A DNA stretch of 64,000 bases from Verrucomicrobiota bacterium (GTDB lineage Bacteria > Verrucomicrobiota > Verrucomicrobiia > Chthoniobacterales > Terrimicrobiaceae). Position numbers and translations under genes: made by a program. Below, piece by piece: positions 26,765 through 35,804 of this stretch (position 1 is the first letter of the stretch; every line of letters starts with the position of its first letter). Where the stretch lies: the NCBI GenBank assembly GCA_017305195.1, contig JAFKMU010000051.1, positions 1 to 64,000 on the forward strand, in the 5' to 3' direction. Under the pieces are notes generated by a model. That model saw only the letters and a list, made by a program, of their open reading frames with translations, ran no database searches and was not told where the DNA came from.

Positions 26765-26793
26765 TTGTTGAACGCGGACCGGCCCGGTACTAG
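26765..26793 (+). promoter_or_regulatory. Candidate sigma-70 promoter of the YbjQ gene
   Basis: TTGTTG (26765-26770), a 17-base spacer and TACTAG (26788-26793) lie about 30 bases before the ATG at 26823, directly after the rpoD terminator. The -10 box is one base from common variants. Confidence 0.5.
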
Positions 26794-26822
26794 TCGCGGA
26801 AATCTCCAAAGTTTCCCACCCT

Positions 26823-27149
26823 ATGATCACCACGACCACCTTTGACATCGATGGCTATCGCATTGCGGAATACAAGGGCCTTGTCCGCGGCATTACCGTT
26901 CGCACCCCGACTATTGCCCAGGGCTTCGTCGGCGGGCTGAAGAGCATCATCGGCGGCAAGATCGGCGCTTACATCGAGATGTGCGAGCAGGCCCGCCAGC
27001 ATGCCTATGACGAGCTCGTCGCCCATGCCTCGCAGCTCGGCGCGAATGCTGTCGTCGGGCTTCGCTATGAGTCTTCCGAGGTTGGCACCCAGGGGGGCGC
27101 CACCGAGGTGCTTTGCTACGGCACGGCTGTCGTCATCGTCCCGAAATAG
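26823..27149 (+). CDS. YbjQ-family (UPF0145) protein
   Basis: The protein is 108 residues, the usual size of YbjQ/UPF0145 members. It shows the family pattern: YRIAEYKGLVRGITVRTPTI, GKIGAYIEMCEQARQHAYDE, GANAVVGLRYES and CYGTAVVIV. Structures show a pentameric fold, sometimes called a heavy-metal-binding domain, but a biochemical role is not established. No signal peptide. It has its own candidate promoter and is followed by the PfkB kinase gene after 65 bases on the same strand. Confidence 0.88.
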   Translation: MITTTTFDIDGYRIAEYKGLVRGITVRTPTIAQGFVGGLKSIIGGKIGAYIEMCEQARQHAYDELVAHASQLGANAVVGLRYESSEVGTQGGATEVLCYGTAVVIVPK

Positions 27150-27214
27150 AGCACCCTTTCCGGGGCGCTTTTTCCTCGCGCTTTCCGGGGGATTCTGGGC
27201 AATGTCGCGGGCTT

Positions 27215-28126
27215 ATGTCCGTTCTGATCGTTGGTTCTATAGCGCTTGATGACATCAAGACCCCCGTGGAGGAACACGCCAATCTCCTCGGCGGTTCTGC
27301 GTCCTATTCCGCCGTGGCGGCGAGTTTCTCCAGCCCGGTCAATCTCGTCGGCATCGTCGGCGACGATTTCCCGGCCGAGCATGTGGAGCTTTTTGAAAAG
27401 CGCGCGATTGATCTCGCCGGTCTCCAGCGCGTGCCGGGCCAGACCTTTCGCTGGTCGGGAGAATACCTCTGGGACCTGAACACCCGCGAAACCCGCTCGG
27501 TGGCGCTCAACGTTTTCGAGCATTTCACCCCGACGCTGCCGGATTCCTACAAGGAGACGCCGATCATCCTCCTCGCCAATATCGCGCCCGATCTCCAGCA
27601 TCACGTGCTCGACCAGGTGAAGCTCCCCAGGTTTGTCATCGCGGATACGATGGATCTGTGGATCAACATCGCCAAGGAGCGCCTGATCGAGCTCCTCTCC
27701 CGCGTCCACATGCTCATCCTCAATGATGGCGAAGCCCGGCAGCTCACGGGGCTCACCAGCCTCATCAAGGCAGGCCGCAAGCTCCAGGAGCTCGGCCCCC
27801 GTTACGTCGCCGTGAAAAAAGGCGAGCATGGCTGCCTGCTCTTCGGCGATGACGGCCAGTTTTTCAGTTGCCCGGCCTTCCCGCTGGAGGACATCCACGA
27901 TCCCACCGGCGCCGGAGATACCTTCGCCGGAGGCCTTGCCGGTCACCTCGCCAAGTCGGGGGATACCGAGATCACCTTTTCACAGATCAAGCAGGCCGTG
28001 GTTCACGGCAGCGTACTCGCCAGCTTCAACGTGGAAGCCTTCAGCCTGGAGCGCCTGAAGACCCTCACACACGAGCAGCTCGCGGAGCGCAAGGCGCTTT
28101 TCCAGCGCATCTCGTCCCTCGATTAG
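27215..28126 (+). CDS. PfkB-family sugar/nucleoside kinase
   Basis: The ATG at 27215 gives 303 residues. The second PfkB signature is complete: DPTGAGDTFAGGLAGHLA, with the catalytic Asp in GAGD. The N-terminal signature is LLGGSASYSAVAAS. The overall layout (SVLIVGSIALDDIKTP start, AVKKGEHGCLLF before the active site) is that of ribokinase or adenosine-kinase-like members. Phosphate acceptor unknown; related verrucomicrobial genes are often annotated only as carbohydrate kinases. A strong terminator follows, so YbjQ and this kinase may form one short transcript. Confidence 0.88.
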   Translation: MSVLIVGSIALDDIKTPVEEHANLLGGSASYSAVAASFSSPVNLVGIVGDDFPAEHVELFEKRAIDLAGLQRVPGQTFRWSGEYLWDLNTRETRSVALNVFEHFTPTLPDSYKETPIILLANIAPDLQHHVLDQVKLPRFVIADTMDLWINIAKERLIELLSRVHMLILNDGEARQLTGLTSLIKAGRKLQELGPRYVAVKKGEHGCLLFGDDGQFFSCPAFPLEDIHDPTGAGDTFAGGLAGHLAKSGDTEITFSQIKQAVVHGSVLASFNVEAFSLERLKTLTHEQLAERKALFQRISSLD

Positions 28127-28150
28127 CTCGCACGCCCGGTCTCATCTCCT

Positions 28151-28190
28151 TGCGCGGGAATCGTAAACACGGTTCCCGCGCATTTTTTTT
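28151..28190 (+). terminator. Rho-independent terminator of the PfkB gene
   Basis: TGCGCGGGAA pairs with TTCCCGCGCA across a 12-base loop, followed by eight Ts. Confidence 0.95.
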
Positions 28191-28237
28191 GAATTCCCGC
28201 GCAACTTTTGGCCCCGCACGGAGTCTTTCTATAAGAG

Positions 28238-28804
28238 ATGAACGCTTTACTCCGCCAACGCCGCCTATGGATCGCGGTGCTCCTCGGTTTGATCACTGTC
28301 AACCTGGCCGTTCACTGGCCATGGGCCGCGCGGAAGCACGACATGGGACAACCTCCTGGTCCCCCGCCCAATGGAGCCGAGGGACCGCGCTCGGAGGAGA
28401 TGCGGGCGAGGTTGGAAAGCGCCCTCGCAAAATTACCGGAAGCCCAGCAAAAGGCGATTCGCGAGCGAATGGAGGCGGACAGAGCCTTCTTTGATTCGAT
28501 AAAGACCCTCTCCGAAACAGAGCGGCGACAGAAAATGCAGGAGCATTTTGCCCAGAATCCGCCGCCGCAGTTCCCGGGGATGGAAAAAATGGGACCGCCC
28601 CCCGGAACGGCCGGAGGCCCGGGAGGGCCCGGCGGTCCCGGAGAAGGCAACAATGCCAGTTCCTCAAGCGACAATGGAAACGACGAAGCCAAGGACAATG
28701 CTCCCAACGGACCTGGGTCCAATCGCCTTCCAGACCCGGCGGTCCGCCGTGGCCTGGATCAACAGATCGCCAACTCCCAGAAGGCGCCAGCCACTCAACA
28801 ATGA
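28238..28804 (+). CDS. Membrane-anchored Pro/Gly-rich protein upstream of a pseudopilin
   Basis: The protein is 188 residues. One N-terminal membrane segment (LWIAVLLGLITVNLAVHWPW) is followed by a charged helical part (about 50-110: MRARLESALAKLPEAQQKAI, then ETERRQKMQEHFAQNP) and a low-complexity tail rich in Pro, Gly, Ser and Asn (PGGPGGPGGPGEGNN). I do not recognise the family; the helical part recalls small periplasmic proteins that shield or scaffold (DUF3106-like), but that is a guess. The stop is one base before the GTG of the pseudopilin gene, so the two are coupled and may act in the same envelope assembly. Confidence 0.75.
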   Translation: MNALLRQRRLWIAVLLGLITVNLAVHWPWAARKHDMGQPPGPPPNGAEGPRSEEMRARLESALAKLPEAQQKAIRERMEADRAFFDSIKTLSETERRQKMQEHFAQNPPPQFPGMEKMGPPPGTAGGPGGPGGPGEGNNASSSSDNGNDEAKDNAPNGPGSNRLPDPAVRRGLDQQIANSQKAPATQQ

Positions 28805-28805
28805 T

Positions 28806-29366
28806 GTGAAGACCGCTCAATATTTCTCCCTGCGGCATCGAGAACGGGGCTTCACCCTCATCGAGGTGCTGATCGGCATCGCCATCATCGCCTGCCTCAC
28901 GAGTCTTCTCATGCCCGGCATCCAGAGAATACAGGATCAAGCCAAGGTCGTCGCTTGCGCTGGAAACTTGCGGGTGATCGGCCTTTGCGGATTGCAGTAC
29001 TCGACGGAGAACGACCAGAAGCTGCCCATGATCGAACCCTGGCCATCCGATCCCGTCTACACTGCGGGAGACCAGGCCAAGACCATCCTCGATGCCCTGG
29101 GCCCCTACGGCCTGACCCAAAAGGCGGTGACTTGCCGGGTGGACGTCGCCGGTCCGAACTACCTCGCCAAAGAGGGCAGCAGCTACCAGTGGTGCCCGAT
29201 GGCAAACGGACAGAGCATTCAAGCAGTGAAGCTCAACTGGGCCAACATGTCGGGGGATATCAAACTGAGCCAGTTGCTCGTCGCGTTTGACTACACCAAT
29301 CTCCACAGCGGAAAGGCAAATGTCCTTTTCGGCGACGGACATGTCGCCATGGCGACAGGAAACTGA
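28806..29366 (+). CDS. H-X9-DG type pseudopilin-like protein
   Basis: The GTG at 28806 gives 186 residues beginning MKTAQYFSLRHRERGFTLIE, an N-methylation/prepilin leader cut between Gly15 and Phe16, followed by the hydrophobic helix VLIGIAIIACLTSLLMPGI. The C-terminus has HSGKANVLFGDGHVA, the H-X9-DG motif common in large pseudopilin families of Planctomycetes, Verrucomicrobia and Lentisphaerae. These proteins resemble type II secretion pseudopilins but their job is unclear. Several cysteines (CAGNLR, GLCGLQYS, VTCRVD, QWCPMANG) could form disulfides. No other secretion gene is in the window; the preceding gene is coupled. Confidence 0.85.
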   Translation: MKTAQYFSLRHRERGFTLIEVLIGIAIIACLTSLLMPGIQRIQDQAKVVACAGNLRVIGLCGLQYSTENDQKLPMIEPWPSDPVYTAGDQAKTILDALGPYGLTQKAVTCRVDVAGPNYLAKEGSSYQWCPMANGQSIQAVKLNWANMSGDIKLSQLLVAFDYTNLHSGKANVLFGDGHVAMATGN

Positions 29367-29417
29367 CCGTTACTTTACCGAGTCACCCGGAGGATCTGAA
29401 CTTTTCAGCCTCCGAAG

Positions 29418-29494
29418 TGGTCGGGCCGGCGGGATTCGAACCCACGACCTCTTGAACCCCATTCAAGCGCTCTACCAAGCTGAGCCACGGCCCG
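29418..29494 (-). tRNA. tRNA-Pro (GGG)
   Basis: This is a 77-base tRNA on the minus strand: acceptor CGGGCCG with CGGCCCG, anticodon arm CTTGA-ATGGGGT-TCAAG with anticodon GGG, and T-arm GTGGGTTCGAATCCCGC. CCA is encoded at 29420-29418. It lies between the pseudopilin gene and argC. Confidence 0.96.
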
Positions 29495-29507
29495 TAACGG
29501 AAGGGAG

Positions 29508-29536
29508 AAGATGCTCAAAGTGTGAACAGGATTCAA
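29508..29536 (-). promoter_or_regulatory. Candidate promoter of tRNA-Pro
   Basis: On the minus strand TTGAAT (29536-29531), a 17-base spacer and CATCTT (29513-29508) lie 14 bases before the tRNA 5' end. The -10 is imperfect. Confidence 0.5.
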
Positions 29537-29588
29537 GAGATAAGATTTCCGCTTTGAAAAAGATTGGCTCCCTATAGGCTCGGCGGGA

Positions 29589-30617
29589 ATGACTGACGTA
29601 GCAATAGTTGGCGCCAATGGATACTCGGGAGAGGAGCTTTGCTCGCTTCTCGCCCGGCATGGTGGCGTGCGGATCGCAGGGGTGACCTCCCGGCAGCATG
29701 CCGGAAAGCCGGTGGGCAGCATCCTGCCCCGCCTGAAGGGGCATCCCGCCATCCGAGACCTCGCGTTTTCCAACGCCACAGCCGACGATGTCATCAAAAC
29801 GGGCGCCAAATACGCCTTCCTCGCCCTGCCCCATGGGCTCGCGGCAGAGTTTGCCCTGCCCCTGCTCAATGCCGGGCTGAAGATCGTCGATCTCAGCGCG
29901 GATTTCCGGCTGCGGGACGCCGATGTTTTCCAGGAATTCTACGGCGAGGCCCATGCCGCTCCGGAGTTGCTGGCTCATGCCGCCTACGGCATCCCGGAAA
30001 TCTGGCGTGAGAAAATCAAGGACGCCACGCTCGTGGCCTCGGCGGGCTGTTACCCCACGAGCATCCTGCTCCCATTGGTCCCCCTCCTCCGGGCCGGTCA
30101 ACTCGTCACCGATAGTATTGCCGTCTCCAGCGCGAGCGGCGTGAGCGGTGCGGGCCGGAAAGCCGATGTCGCCTACCTCTACGCGGAGTGCAACGAAAGC
30201 CTGCGCGCCTACGGGCTGCCCAAGCACAGACATCTCTCCGAGATCGAGCAGGAGTTGACTTTCGCCGCAGGTGAGAAGGTTGTCATCACCTTTGTCCCGC
30301 ACCTTGCTCCCATGACGCGGGGCATCCACACCACGACCTTCGCCAAGCCAAAAGACGGCGTATCGCTCGCGGCCATCAAGGAAACCCTGGCGCAAGCCTA
30401 CGCTAGCGAGCCGTTTGTCCGCTTCGGCGACAGCCTGCCCGATACGAAGAACGTGGTCGGCACCAACTATTGCGATATCTCCGTGCGGCTCGACGAGCGC
30501 ACCGGACGACTCATCCTTCTCAGCGCCGAGGACAATCTGGTAAAAGGCGCAGCCGGGCAGGCCGTGCAGTGCTTTAACCTCATGGCAGGCTTTCCGGAGA
30601 CTCAAGGACTTTTATGA
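29589..30617 (+). CDS. argC: N-acetyl-gamma-glutamyl-phosphate reductase
   Basis: ArgC reduces N-acetylglutamyl phosphate to the semialdehyde with NADPH, the third step of arginine synthesis. The protein is 342 residues. The N-terminal NADP fold starts VAIVGANGYSGEELCSLLAR. The catalytic cysteine is Cys154 in ASAGCYPTS, and the His region is HRHLSEIEQEL with FVPHLAPMTRGIHTT. It is the first gene of an argC-argJ-argB unit; its stop overlaps the argJ start (ATGA). No ARG box was recognised upstream, and a TATAGG just before the ATG is a possible -10 region. Confidence 0.95.
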   Translation: MTDVAIVGANGYSGEELCSLLARHGGVRIAGVTSRQHAGKPVGSILPRLKGHPAIRDLAFSNATADDVIKTGAKYAFLALPHGLAAEFALPLLNAGLKIVDLSADFRLRDADVFQEFYGEAHAAPELLAHAAYGIPEIWREKIKDATLVASAGCYPTSILLPLVPLLRAGQLVTDSIAVSSASGVSGAGRKADVAYLYAECNESLRAYGLPKHRHLSEIEQELTFAAGEKVVITFVPHLAPMTRGIHTTTFAKPKDGVSLAAIKETLAQAYASEPFVRFGDSLPDTKNVVGTNYCDISVRLDERTGRLILLSAEDNLVKGAAGQAVQCFNLMAGFPETQGLL

Positions 30618-31795
30618 TCGAACAAATTCGTGGCGGCGTGACAGCCGCGGCTGGTTTCCTGTGCGGAAGCACATCGGCTGGAATCAAGAACCCGAAGACC
30701 TCGCGCGAAGACCTCGCGCTCGTTTACTCGGAGCTGCCCGCCGTGGCGGCGGCGACGTTTACGACCAACCTGGTCAAGGCCGCCCCAGTGCGTGTCTCCA
30801 TGGAGCATATCGCCTCGGGCGAAGCCCGCGCCGTCGTGCTGAACAGCGGCAATGCCAATGCCTGCACGGGGCCTGAGGGCCTCAAGGACGCCCGCCGCAT
30901 GGCGGTGAGCGCCGGACTCGTTCTCGGTGTCGCAGGCGAGGAAGTCCTCGTTTGCTCCACTGGCCGCATCGGCGTGCGCATGCCGATCGACCGCATCGAA
31001 GAGGCGATTCCCCGCGTCAAGCTTTCCAACACGGCCAGCCTGAAGTGCGCCAAGGCCATCATGACCAGCGACACCTTCCCGAAGGAAATCGCCGTGCGTG
31101 TCGAGACACCGAAGGGCGTTTTCCACGTCGGCGGCATCGCCAAGGGCGCAGGCATGATCGACCCCAACATGGCCACCATGCTGAGCGTGATCACGACCGA
31201 TGCGAAGGTCTCCGCCTCCGATCTGAAAAATGTTCTCGGCGGCGCTGTGGAGGATTCGTTCAATCGCATCACCATCGACGGCGACATGAGCACCAATGAC
31301 ACGGTGATCGCCCTCGCCAACGGCGCATCCAAGGTCCGCCCTCCCCTCGCCCTCCTGCGCGAGGCCTTCGACGCGGTCGCCCAGACTCTCGCCCGCATGA
31401 TCGTGAAGGACGGAGAAGGCGTAACCAAATTCGTCGAGATCGCCCTCACCGGCGCAGCAAGCAAGGAAGACGCGCGCAAAGCCGCCGAGGCCATCGCCAA
31501 CTCGACCCTCGTGAAATGCGCATGGGCTGGAGGCGATCCAAACTGGGGCCGCATCATGGATGCCATGGGCTACTCCGGCGCCAAGCTGGTGGAGGAGAAG
31601 GTCTCCATCGACTACGAAGACCTCCCTCTCGTGCGCGGAGGCCTCGTCACCGATACGCCTTGGAAAAAGGTTCAGGCCGTGGCGGCCCGCAAGGAATTCC
31701 GCATCGGCGTCGATCTCGGCCTCGGCAAGTTTTCCCATACCGTGTGGACGACCGACTTGACCGAAGAATACGTCCGGCTGAATCTCGGAGAGTAA
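30614..31795 (+). CDS. argJ: Bifunctional ornithine acetyltransferase / N-acetylglutamate synthase
   Basis: ArgJ moves the acetyl group from N-acetylornithine to glutamate, closing the cyclic arginine pathway. The protein is 393 residues. It is made as one chain and cuts itself before the nucleophile Thr188 in MIDPNMATMLSV. Other family marks are VVLNSGNANACTG, GEGVTKFVEI and CAWAGGDPNWGRIMDAMGYS. Whether it also uses acetyl-CoA (bifunctional) cannot be told from sequence. The start overlaps the argC stop, and argB follows after eight bases. No separate argA is seen here, consistent with the recycling route. Confidence 0.95.
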   Translation: MIEQIRGGVTAAAGFLCGSTSAGIKNPKTSREDLALVYSELPAVAAATFTTNLVKAAPVRVSMEHIASGEARAVVLNSGNANACTGPEGLKDARRMAVSAGLVLGVAGEEVLVCSTGRIGVRMPIDRIEEAIPRVKLSNTASLKCAKAIMTSDTFPKEIAVRVETPKGVFHVGGIAKGAGMIDPNMATMLSVITTDAKVSASDLKNVLGGAVEDSFNRITIDGDMSTNDTVIALANGASKVRPPLALLREAFDAVAQTLARMIVKDGEGVTKFVEIALTGAASKEDARKAAEAIANSTLVKCAWAGGDPNWGRIMDAMGYSGAKLVEEKVSIDYEDLPLVRGGLVTDTPWKKVQAVAARKEFRIGVDLGLGKFSHTVWTTDLTEEYVRLNLGE

Positions 31796-31803
31796 ATTCA
31801 TCC

Positions 31804-32685
31804 ATGAGCAGTCAGCTTTCACCTGAGGCCCGTTCCGAGACGCTGATCGAGGCGCTTCCGTTCATCCAGAAATTCCGAGGCCAGACATTTGTCATCAAAT
31901 ATGGCGGAGCGGCCATGGAGGAGGAGCAGATCGTCGAGCGCTTCCTCCGCGATGTCGTGTTTCTTGAGGCCGTTGGCATCAATCCCGTGCTCGTTCACGG
32001 CGGCGGCAAGGCCATCACAGCCCGCATGCGCGAGGCTGGCCTGAAGGCCCAGTTTATCAACGGGCTCCGCGTCACCGACGCCCAGTCGATCAAGATCGTC
32101 GAGCAGACTCTCGACGGCGTGATCAACCCGCACATCGTCGATGTCATCAACCAGTACGGCGGCAAGGCCCGGGGCTTTTCCGGGAAGGATGTCTTCGTGG
32201 CCCGGAAGATGGGTCTGCAGCGTATTGACTCCGGCGAGGAGGTCGACATCGGTTTTGTCGGCGAGGCGGCAAAGATCAACCCGGAGGCCGTCAGCGATTG
32301 CATCCACCAGGAGGTCGTTCCAGTCATCAGCCCGATCGGAGCAGATGCCGACGGCGTGGTGCTGAACATCAATGCCGATATCGCCGCCGCCGCTCTCGCC
32401 ACCGCCCTCAAGGCCGCCAAGCTGATCTATGTCAGCGACGTGCCCGGCATCATGCGCGACCCCAGCGACAAGGAATCCCTCATTCCTTCGATCCAGGCTT
32501 CCCAGATTGACACCCTCATCAAGCAGAAGGTCATCGATGGAGGCATGATCCCCAAGGTGCAGTCGGCCGCTGCCGCGCTCACCAATGGCGTCGGGAAAGT
32601 GCATATGATCGGCGGTCACATCCAGCACTGTCTGCTGTTGGAGATCTTTACCTCCGACGGCATCGGCACCGAGCTGATCCGGTAG
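31804..32685 (+). CDS. argB: Acetylglutamate kinase
   Basis: ArgB phosphorylates N-acetylglutamate, the usual point of arginine feedback control. The protein is 293 residues from the ATG at 31804; the longer frame from 31516 overlaps argJ and is not used. Motifs of the amino-acid kinase fold are complete: FVIKYGGAAM for the phosphate, NPVLVHGGGKAI for the substrate, and GFSGKDVFVARK and LNINADIAAAALATAL further on. The N-terminal helix SPEARSETLIEALPFIQKFR resembles the helix that makes arginine-sensitive hexamers, so feedback inhibition is likely. The operon ends with a terminator. Confidence 0.95.
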   Translation: MSSQLSPEARSETLIEALPFIQKFRGQTFVIKYGGAAMEEEQIVERFLRDVVFLEAVGINPVLVHGGGKAITARMREAGLKAQFINGLRVTDAQSIKIVEQTLDGVINPHIVDVINQYGGKARGFSGKDVFVARKMGLQRIDSGEEVDIGFVGEAAKINPEAVSDCIHQEVVPVISPIGADADGVVLNINADIAAAALATALKAAKLIYVSDVPGIMRDPSDKESLIPSIQASQIDTLIKQKVIDGGMIPKVQSAAAALTNGVGKVHMIGGHIQHCLLLEIFTSDGIGTELIR

Positions 32686-32695
32686 CGGCCCGTAA

Positions 32696-32729
32696 GCAAA
32701 AAGAGGGATTCTTTAATTCCTCTTTTTGC
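32696..32729 (+). terminator. Rho-independent terminator of argCJB
   Basis: GCAAAAAGAGGGA pairs with TTCCTCTTTTTGC (one G-T pair) across a short loop. The Ts of the 3' arm form the tail. It is AT-rich and reaches the next open frame, so the sensor kinase start may lie slightly downstream. Confidence 0.8.
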
Positions 32730-35700
32730 GTGAAATTTCCCTGCGGTTTATCTTATGTATACACCGTCTTGGGCAAATCCAGAGTCAGGTTTCGACAGTC
32801 GCTGAGGACAAAGACCCTGCTGCTCGCGGGGGGAATCCTTTTGGTCCTCGTTTTCCTTGGCGGCACGCTGACCTCCTATCAACTCCACGCGACCTTCGAT
32901 TCGCTGGAGGAATCCCTGCGCAGGGAACAGATGGAACGCATTGCCGTGCAGCTCCGCCATATCGGGGAACTCGAAACTCTCCTCCTCAAGGAATACGCGG
33001 AATGGAACGAAACCTATGAGTTCCTCGGCGGGACCAATCCGGACTACTTGACCAGCTACTTCGACCCTGGCCAGAACTCCACCGGAGAGGATGTCGTCAT
33101 GTTCTTCGACACGGATAAGAAGCTGGTGGCCACCCGGTGGATCAAGGCCGAGACGAATCGATCCACCCCGCCCTCGCCAGCCATCCTCGACGCCATCTCG
33201 TCCGGCGATTTCCTTTCAGGCAACACAAACCTCGGCATCGTGCAGGAGGATGGGAAGCTCCTGCTGCTAGTGGCCGGTCCGATAGTGTACACGGATCGAT
33301 CAGGCCCCTCCCGGGGGTGGACCGTATTTGGCCGATGGCTGGATATCACGTGGTTGAATGAGGCTTTCGGCCTCGTCGGAATGCGGGTCCTGCGGCTTCA
33401 GGCGCTAGACAAGGTCTCGCTCGACGGCAAACCGTCGGTCGCGCTATCCGCCAAAATGGGCAACCTGCCGATCCACGCCATCCGCAATGACTCGTCGAAG
33501 AATACCACGGCGTTCTTCCTCCCGACGCTGGATCCGTCCCTGCTTGCCGTCATGGATGTCGAAATTCCGGTGGATATCCTCGACTCGGCGCTGCAAGCCC
33601 GCAATCGGATCCTCTTTTGGGGCACCATCGGCGGCATCGTCCTGGTCGTGCTGCCGCTGCTCGTCTTCGAATGGTCGGTCCTTCGCCGCCTCACCCAGCT
33701 CGATCAGGAAATCCAGAACCTCACGATGCCCGGGGCCCGCGAGCTGGAGGTCGTCGGTAATGATGAGTTTTCCCGGCTGACTTTGTCGATCAACCGACTG
33801 ATGGCTTCCGAGCGCTCGTACTCGGAACGCTTGAAGGAAAGCGAGACACGCTTCCGCGAGGCCATGGAGCATTCGCCCGTGGGAATGGCCATCGTGGAGC
33901 TCAACGGGCGCTGGCGGGAGACAAACTCCGCCCTGCGAACATTCCTGGGATATTCGGCCCGGGAACTTGAAGAGCGTTCCTTCCAGGACGTTACCTTTCC
34001 CGAGGATCTGGCTCTCGATCTTGAGCACGTGAAAAAGCTGATCTCAGGAGAGATCACCAGTTACCAGATCGAAAAACGCTATATCCGCAAGGACGGCGCC
34101 GTGGTCTGGGCGCTTCTCGCTGCCTCCATCATCAGGGACCACGCCCAGCAGGCAAAGTACTTCGTCTCTCAGGTCCTGGATATCAATGAGAACAAGCAAA
34201 CGGCCCGCATCCTGACCGAGGCCCAGGCGAATGACCGGGCAATATTTGAAGCGATCGGTGATCCGATCTTTGTGCATGGGTACGGCGAGGACGGGCAGCC
34301 CGGCAACCTTTCCTATGTCAACTCCGCGGCCTGCCGACTGCTGGGTCTCTCGCGTGAGCAGTTGCTGGAGAGAACAATCAACAGTCTCGAGGATCTCCCG
34401 TCCCACAAAAGCAGCCAGATTTCCGAGGAAGTGCTATCCACTGGGTCCGCCACCTATGAATCCCAGCTCATTTCCGCGGATTCCTCAAAAATCCCGGTCG
34501 AGATGCACGCGAGCCTTACCGCGCTGTCCGGGAAAAAGGTCTGCATCTCCGTAGCGCGATCCCTAGTGCTGCGCAAGGCGATCGACGCGCAGATCCGCGC
34601 ATCCAAGGAAGCCGCAGAGCGGGCCAACAAGGCCAAGAGCGATTTCCTCGCAACGATGAGCCATGAGATCCGCACACCGCTGCATGGTGTGATCGGCTTT
34701 GTCTCCCTGCTCAAGCAAACCGCGCTTTCTGGAGATCAGCTGGAAATCGTGGGCAGCATCGAGCAGAGCAGTCGGCTGCTGCTGGCGCTCGTGTCCGACG
34801 TGCTCGACGTATCGCGCATCGAGGCTGGCCGCCTGGCGCTCGAAATCCGGCCCATCGACCTCCGCCGACACTTGGAAAGCGTCTGCCGTGGAGCTGAACT
34901 CGAAGCCAGGCAGCGAGGGCTGGATTTTCGCAGCACCATCGACGCCTCGTTGCCCAAGGTTGTCCGCGCCGACTCGCTCCGCATCAACCAGATCCTCGGC
35001 AACCTGATCGGGAACGCCCTCAAGTTTACCGACCACGGGTATGTCGAACTCACCGTCACTGCATCCCGCGCTCCCCTGTCGGATGCCTGCGAGCTCGCGT
35101 TCTCCGTATCAGACTCCGGTATTGGCATTTCCCTCATGCAACAACGCCGGTTGTTCCAGCCCTTCACGCAGGCCGATTCGTCGCTATCCCGCAAATACGG
35201 CGGCACCGGGCTCGGTCTGACGATCGTGCGCAGCCTGTGCGAACTGATGGGCGGCAGCGTCGAGATCCGGAGCAGTGAAAACAAAGGGTCGACATTCACC
35301 GCCCGGATCATGGTACAAGCTGTCCACGAAAGTACTCATCCTGACTCGGCCTCGCTCCAATCCCCCGCCAACGAGGAAGAACAAACCAAGGGAATGAAAA
35401 TCCTGATCACCGAGGACAACCCTCTCAACCGCAAACTCCTGATGCGGATGCTCGAAAAGACCGCGGCCGAGATCAGCGCCGCAGGCAATGGACGGGAGTG
35501 CGTTGAATTGGTAACGACTGATCCACCGGACATCATCTTCATGGATGTGAGCATGCCGGAAATGGACGGGCTGGAAGCCACGAGAAACGTCCGCGCACTG
35601 GAGGAAACGACTGGGCGTCCGCCTGCCGTGATCGTCGCCCTCACCGCCGGGGTCTCCGAGGCGGACCGCAACAGCTGCACCGAGGCGGGCATGGACCTAT

Positions 35701-35804
35701 TCCTCGGAAAGCCGTTTACGGGTGAAAGCCTCAGCCGCATCCTGACGGAGGCGATCACTCTGTCGAAGGAAAAGCGCTCAGGGCAGGAACCGCCAGCAGC
35801 CTGA
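32730..35804 (+). CDS. Hybrid sensor histidine kinase (CHASE4-PAS-PAS-HisKA-HATPase-REC)
   Basis: The open frame gives 1024 residues from a GTG at 32730, which touches the argB terminator, so the true start may be the TTG at 32769. A membrane helix (31-50) and a periplasmic CHASE4-like sensor (about 60-285) precede a second helix (291-312). A HAMP-like linker and two PAS domains follow (about 370-490 and 500-620). The histidine kinase has phospho-acceptor His645 (MSHEIRTPLHG), N-box NLIGNALKFT, G1 DSGIGI and G2 GGTGLGLTIV. The receiver has Asp939 in FMDVSMPEMDG. No partner regulator is next to it. Confidence 0.9.
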   Translation: MKFPCGLSYVYTVLGKSRVRFRQSLRTKTLLLAGGILLVLVFLGGTLTSYQLHATFDSLEESLRREQMERIAVQLRHIGELETLLLKEYAEWNETYEFLGGTNPDYLTSYFDPGQNSTGEDVVMFFDTDKKLVATRWIKAETNRSTPPSPAILDAISSGDFLSGNTNLGIVQEDGKLLLLVAGPIVYTDRSGPSRGWTVFGRWLDITWLNEAFGLVGMRVLRLQALDKVSLDGKPSVALSAKMGNLPIHAIRNDSSKNTTAFFLPTLDPSLLAVMDVEIPVDILDSALQARNRILFWGTIGGIVLVVLPLLVFEWSVLRRLTQLDQEIQNLTMPGARELEVVGNDEFSRLTLSINRLMASERSYSERLKESETRFREAMEHSPVGMAIVELNGRWRETNSALRTFLGYSARELEERSFQDVTFPEDLALDLEHVKKLISGEITSYQIEKRYIRKDGAVVWALLAASIIRDHAQQAKYFVSQVLDINENKQTARILTEAQANDRAIFEAIGDPIFVHGYGEDGQPGNLSYVNSAACRLLGLSREQLLERTINSLEDLPSHKSSQISEEVLSTGSATYESQLISADSSKIPVEMHASLTALSGKKVCISVARSLVLRKAIDAQIRASKEAAERANKAKSDFLATMSHEIRTPLHGVIGFVSLLKQTALSGDQLEIVGSIEQSSRLLLALVSDVLDVSRIEAGRLALEIRPIDLRRHLESVCRGAELEARQRGLDFRSTIDASLPKVVRADSLRINQILGNLIGNALKFTDHGYVELTVTASRAPLSDACELAFSVSDSGIGISLMQQRRLFQPFTQADSSLSRKYGGTGLGLTIVRSLCELMGGSVEIRSSENKGSTFTARIMVQAVHESTHPDSASLQSPANEEEQTKGMKILITEDNPLNRKLLMRMLEKTAAEISAAGNGRECVELVTTDPPDIIFMDVSMPEMDGLEATRNVRALEETTGRPPAVIVALTAGVSEADRNSCTEAGMDLFLGKPFTGESLSRILTEAITLSKEKRSGQEPPAA

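Noticed and set aside
28600-28660. GC-rich GGN repeats as a possible CRISPR or tandem array
   Set aside because: They encode a Pro/Gly-rich protein segment and have no regular repeat-spacer structure; no CRISPR array was found anywhere in the window.
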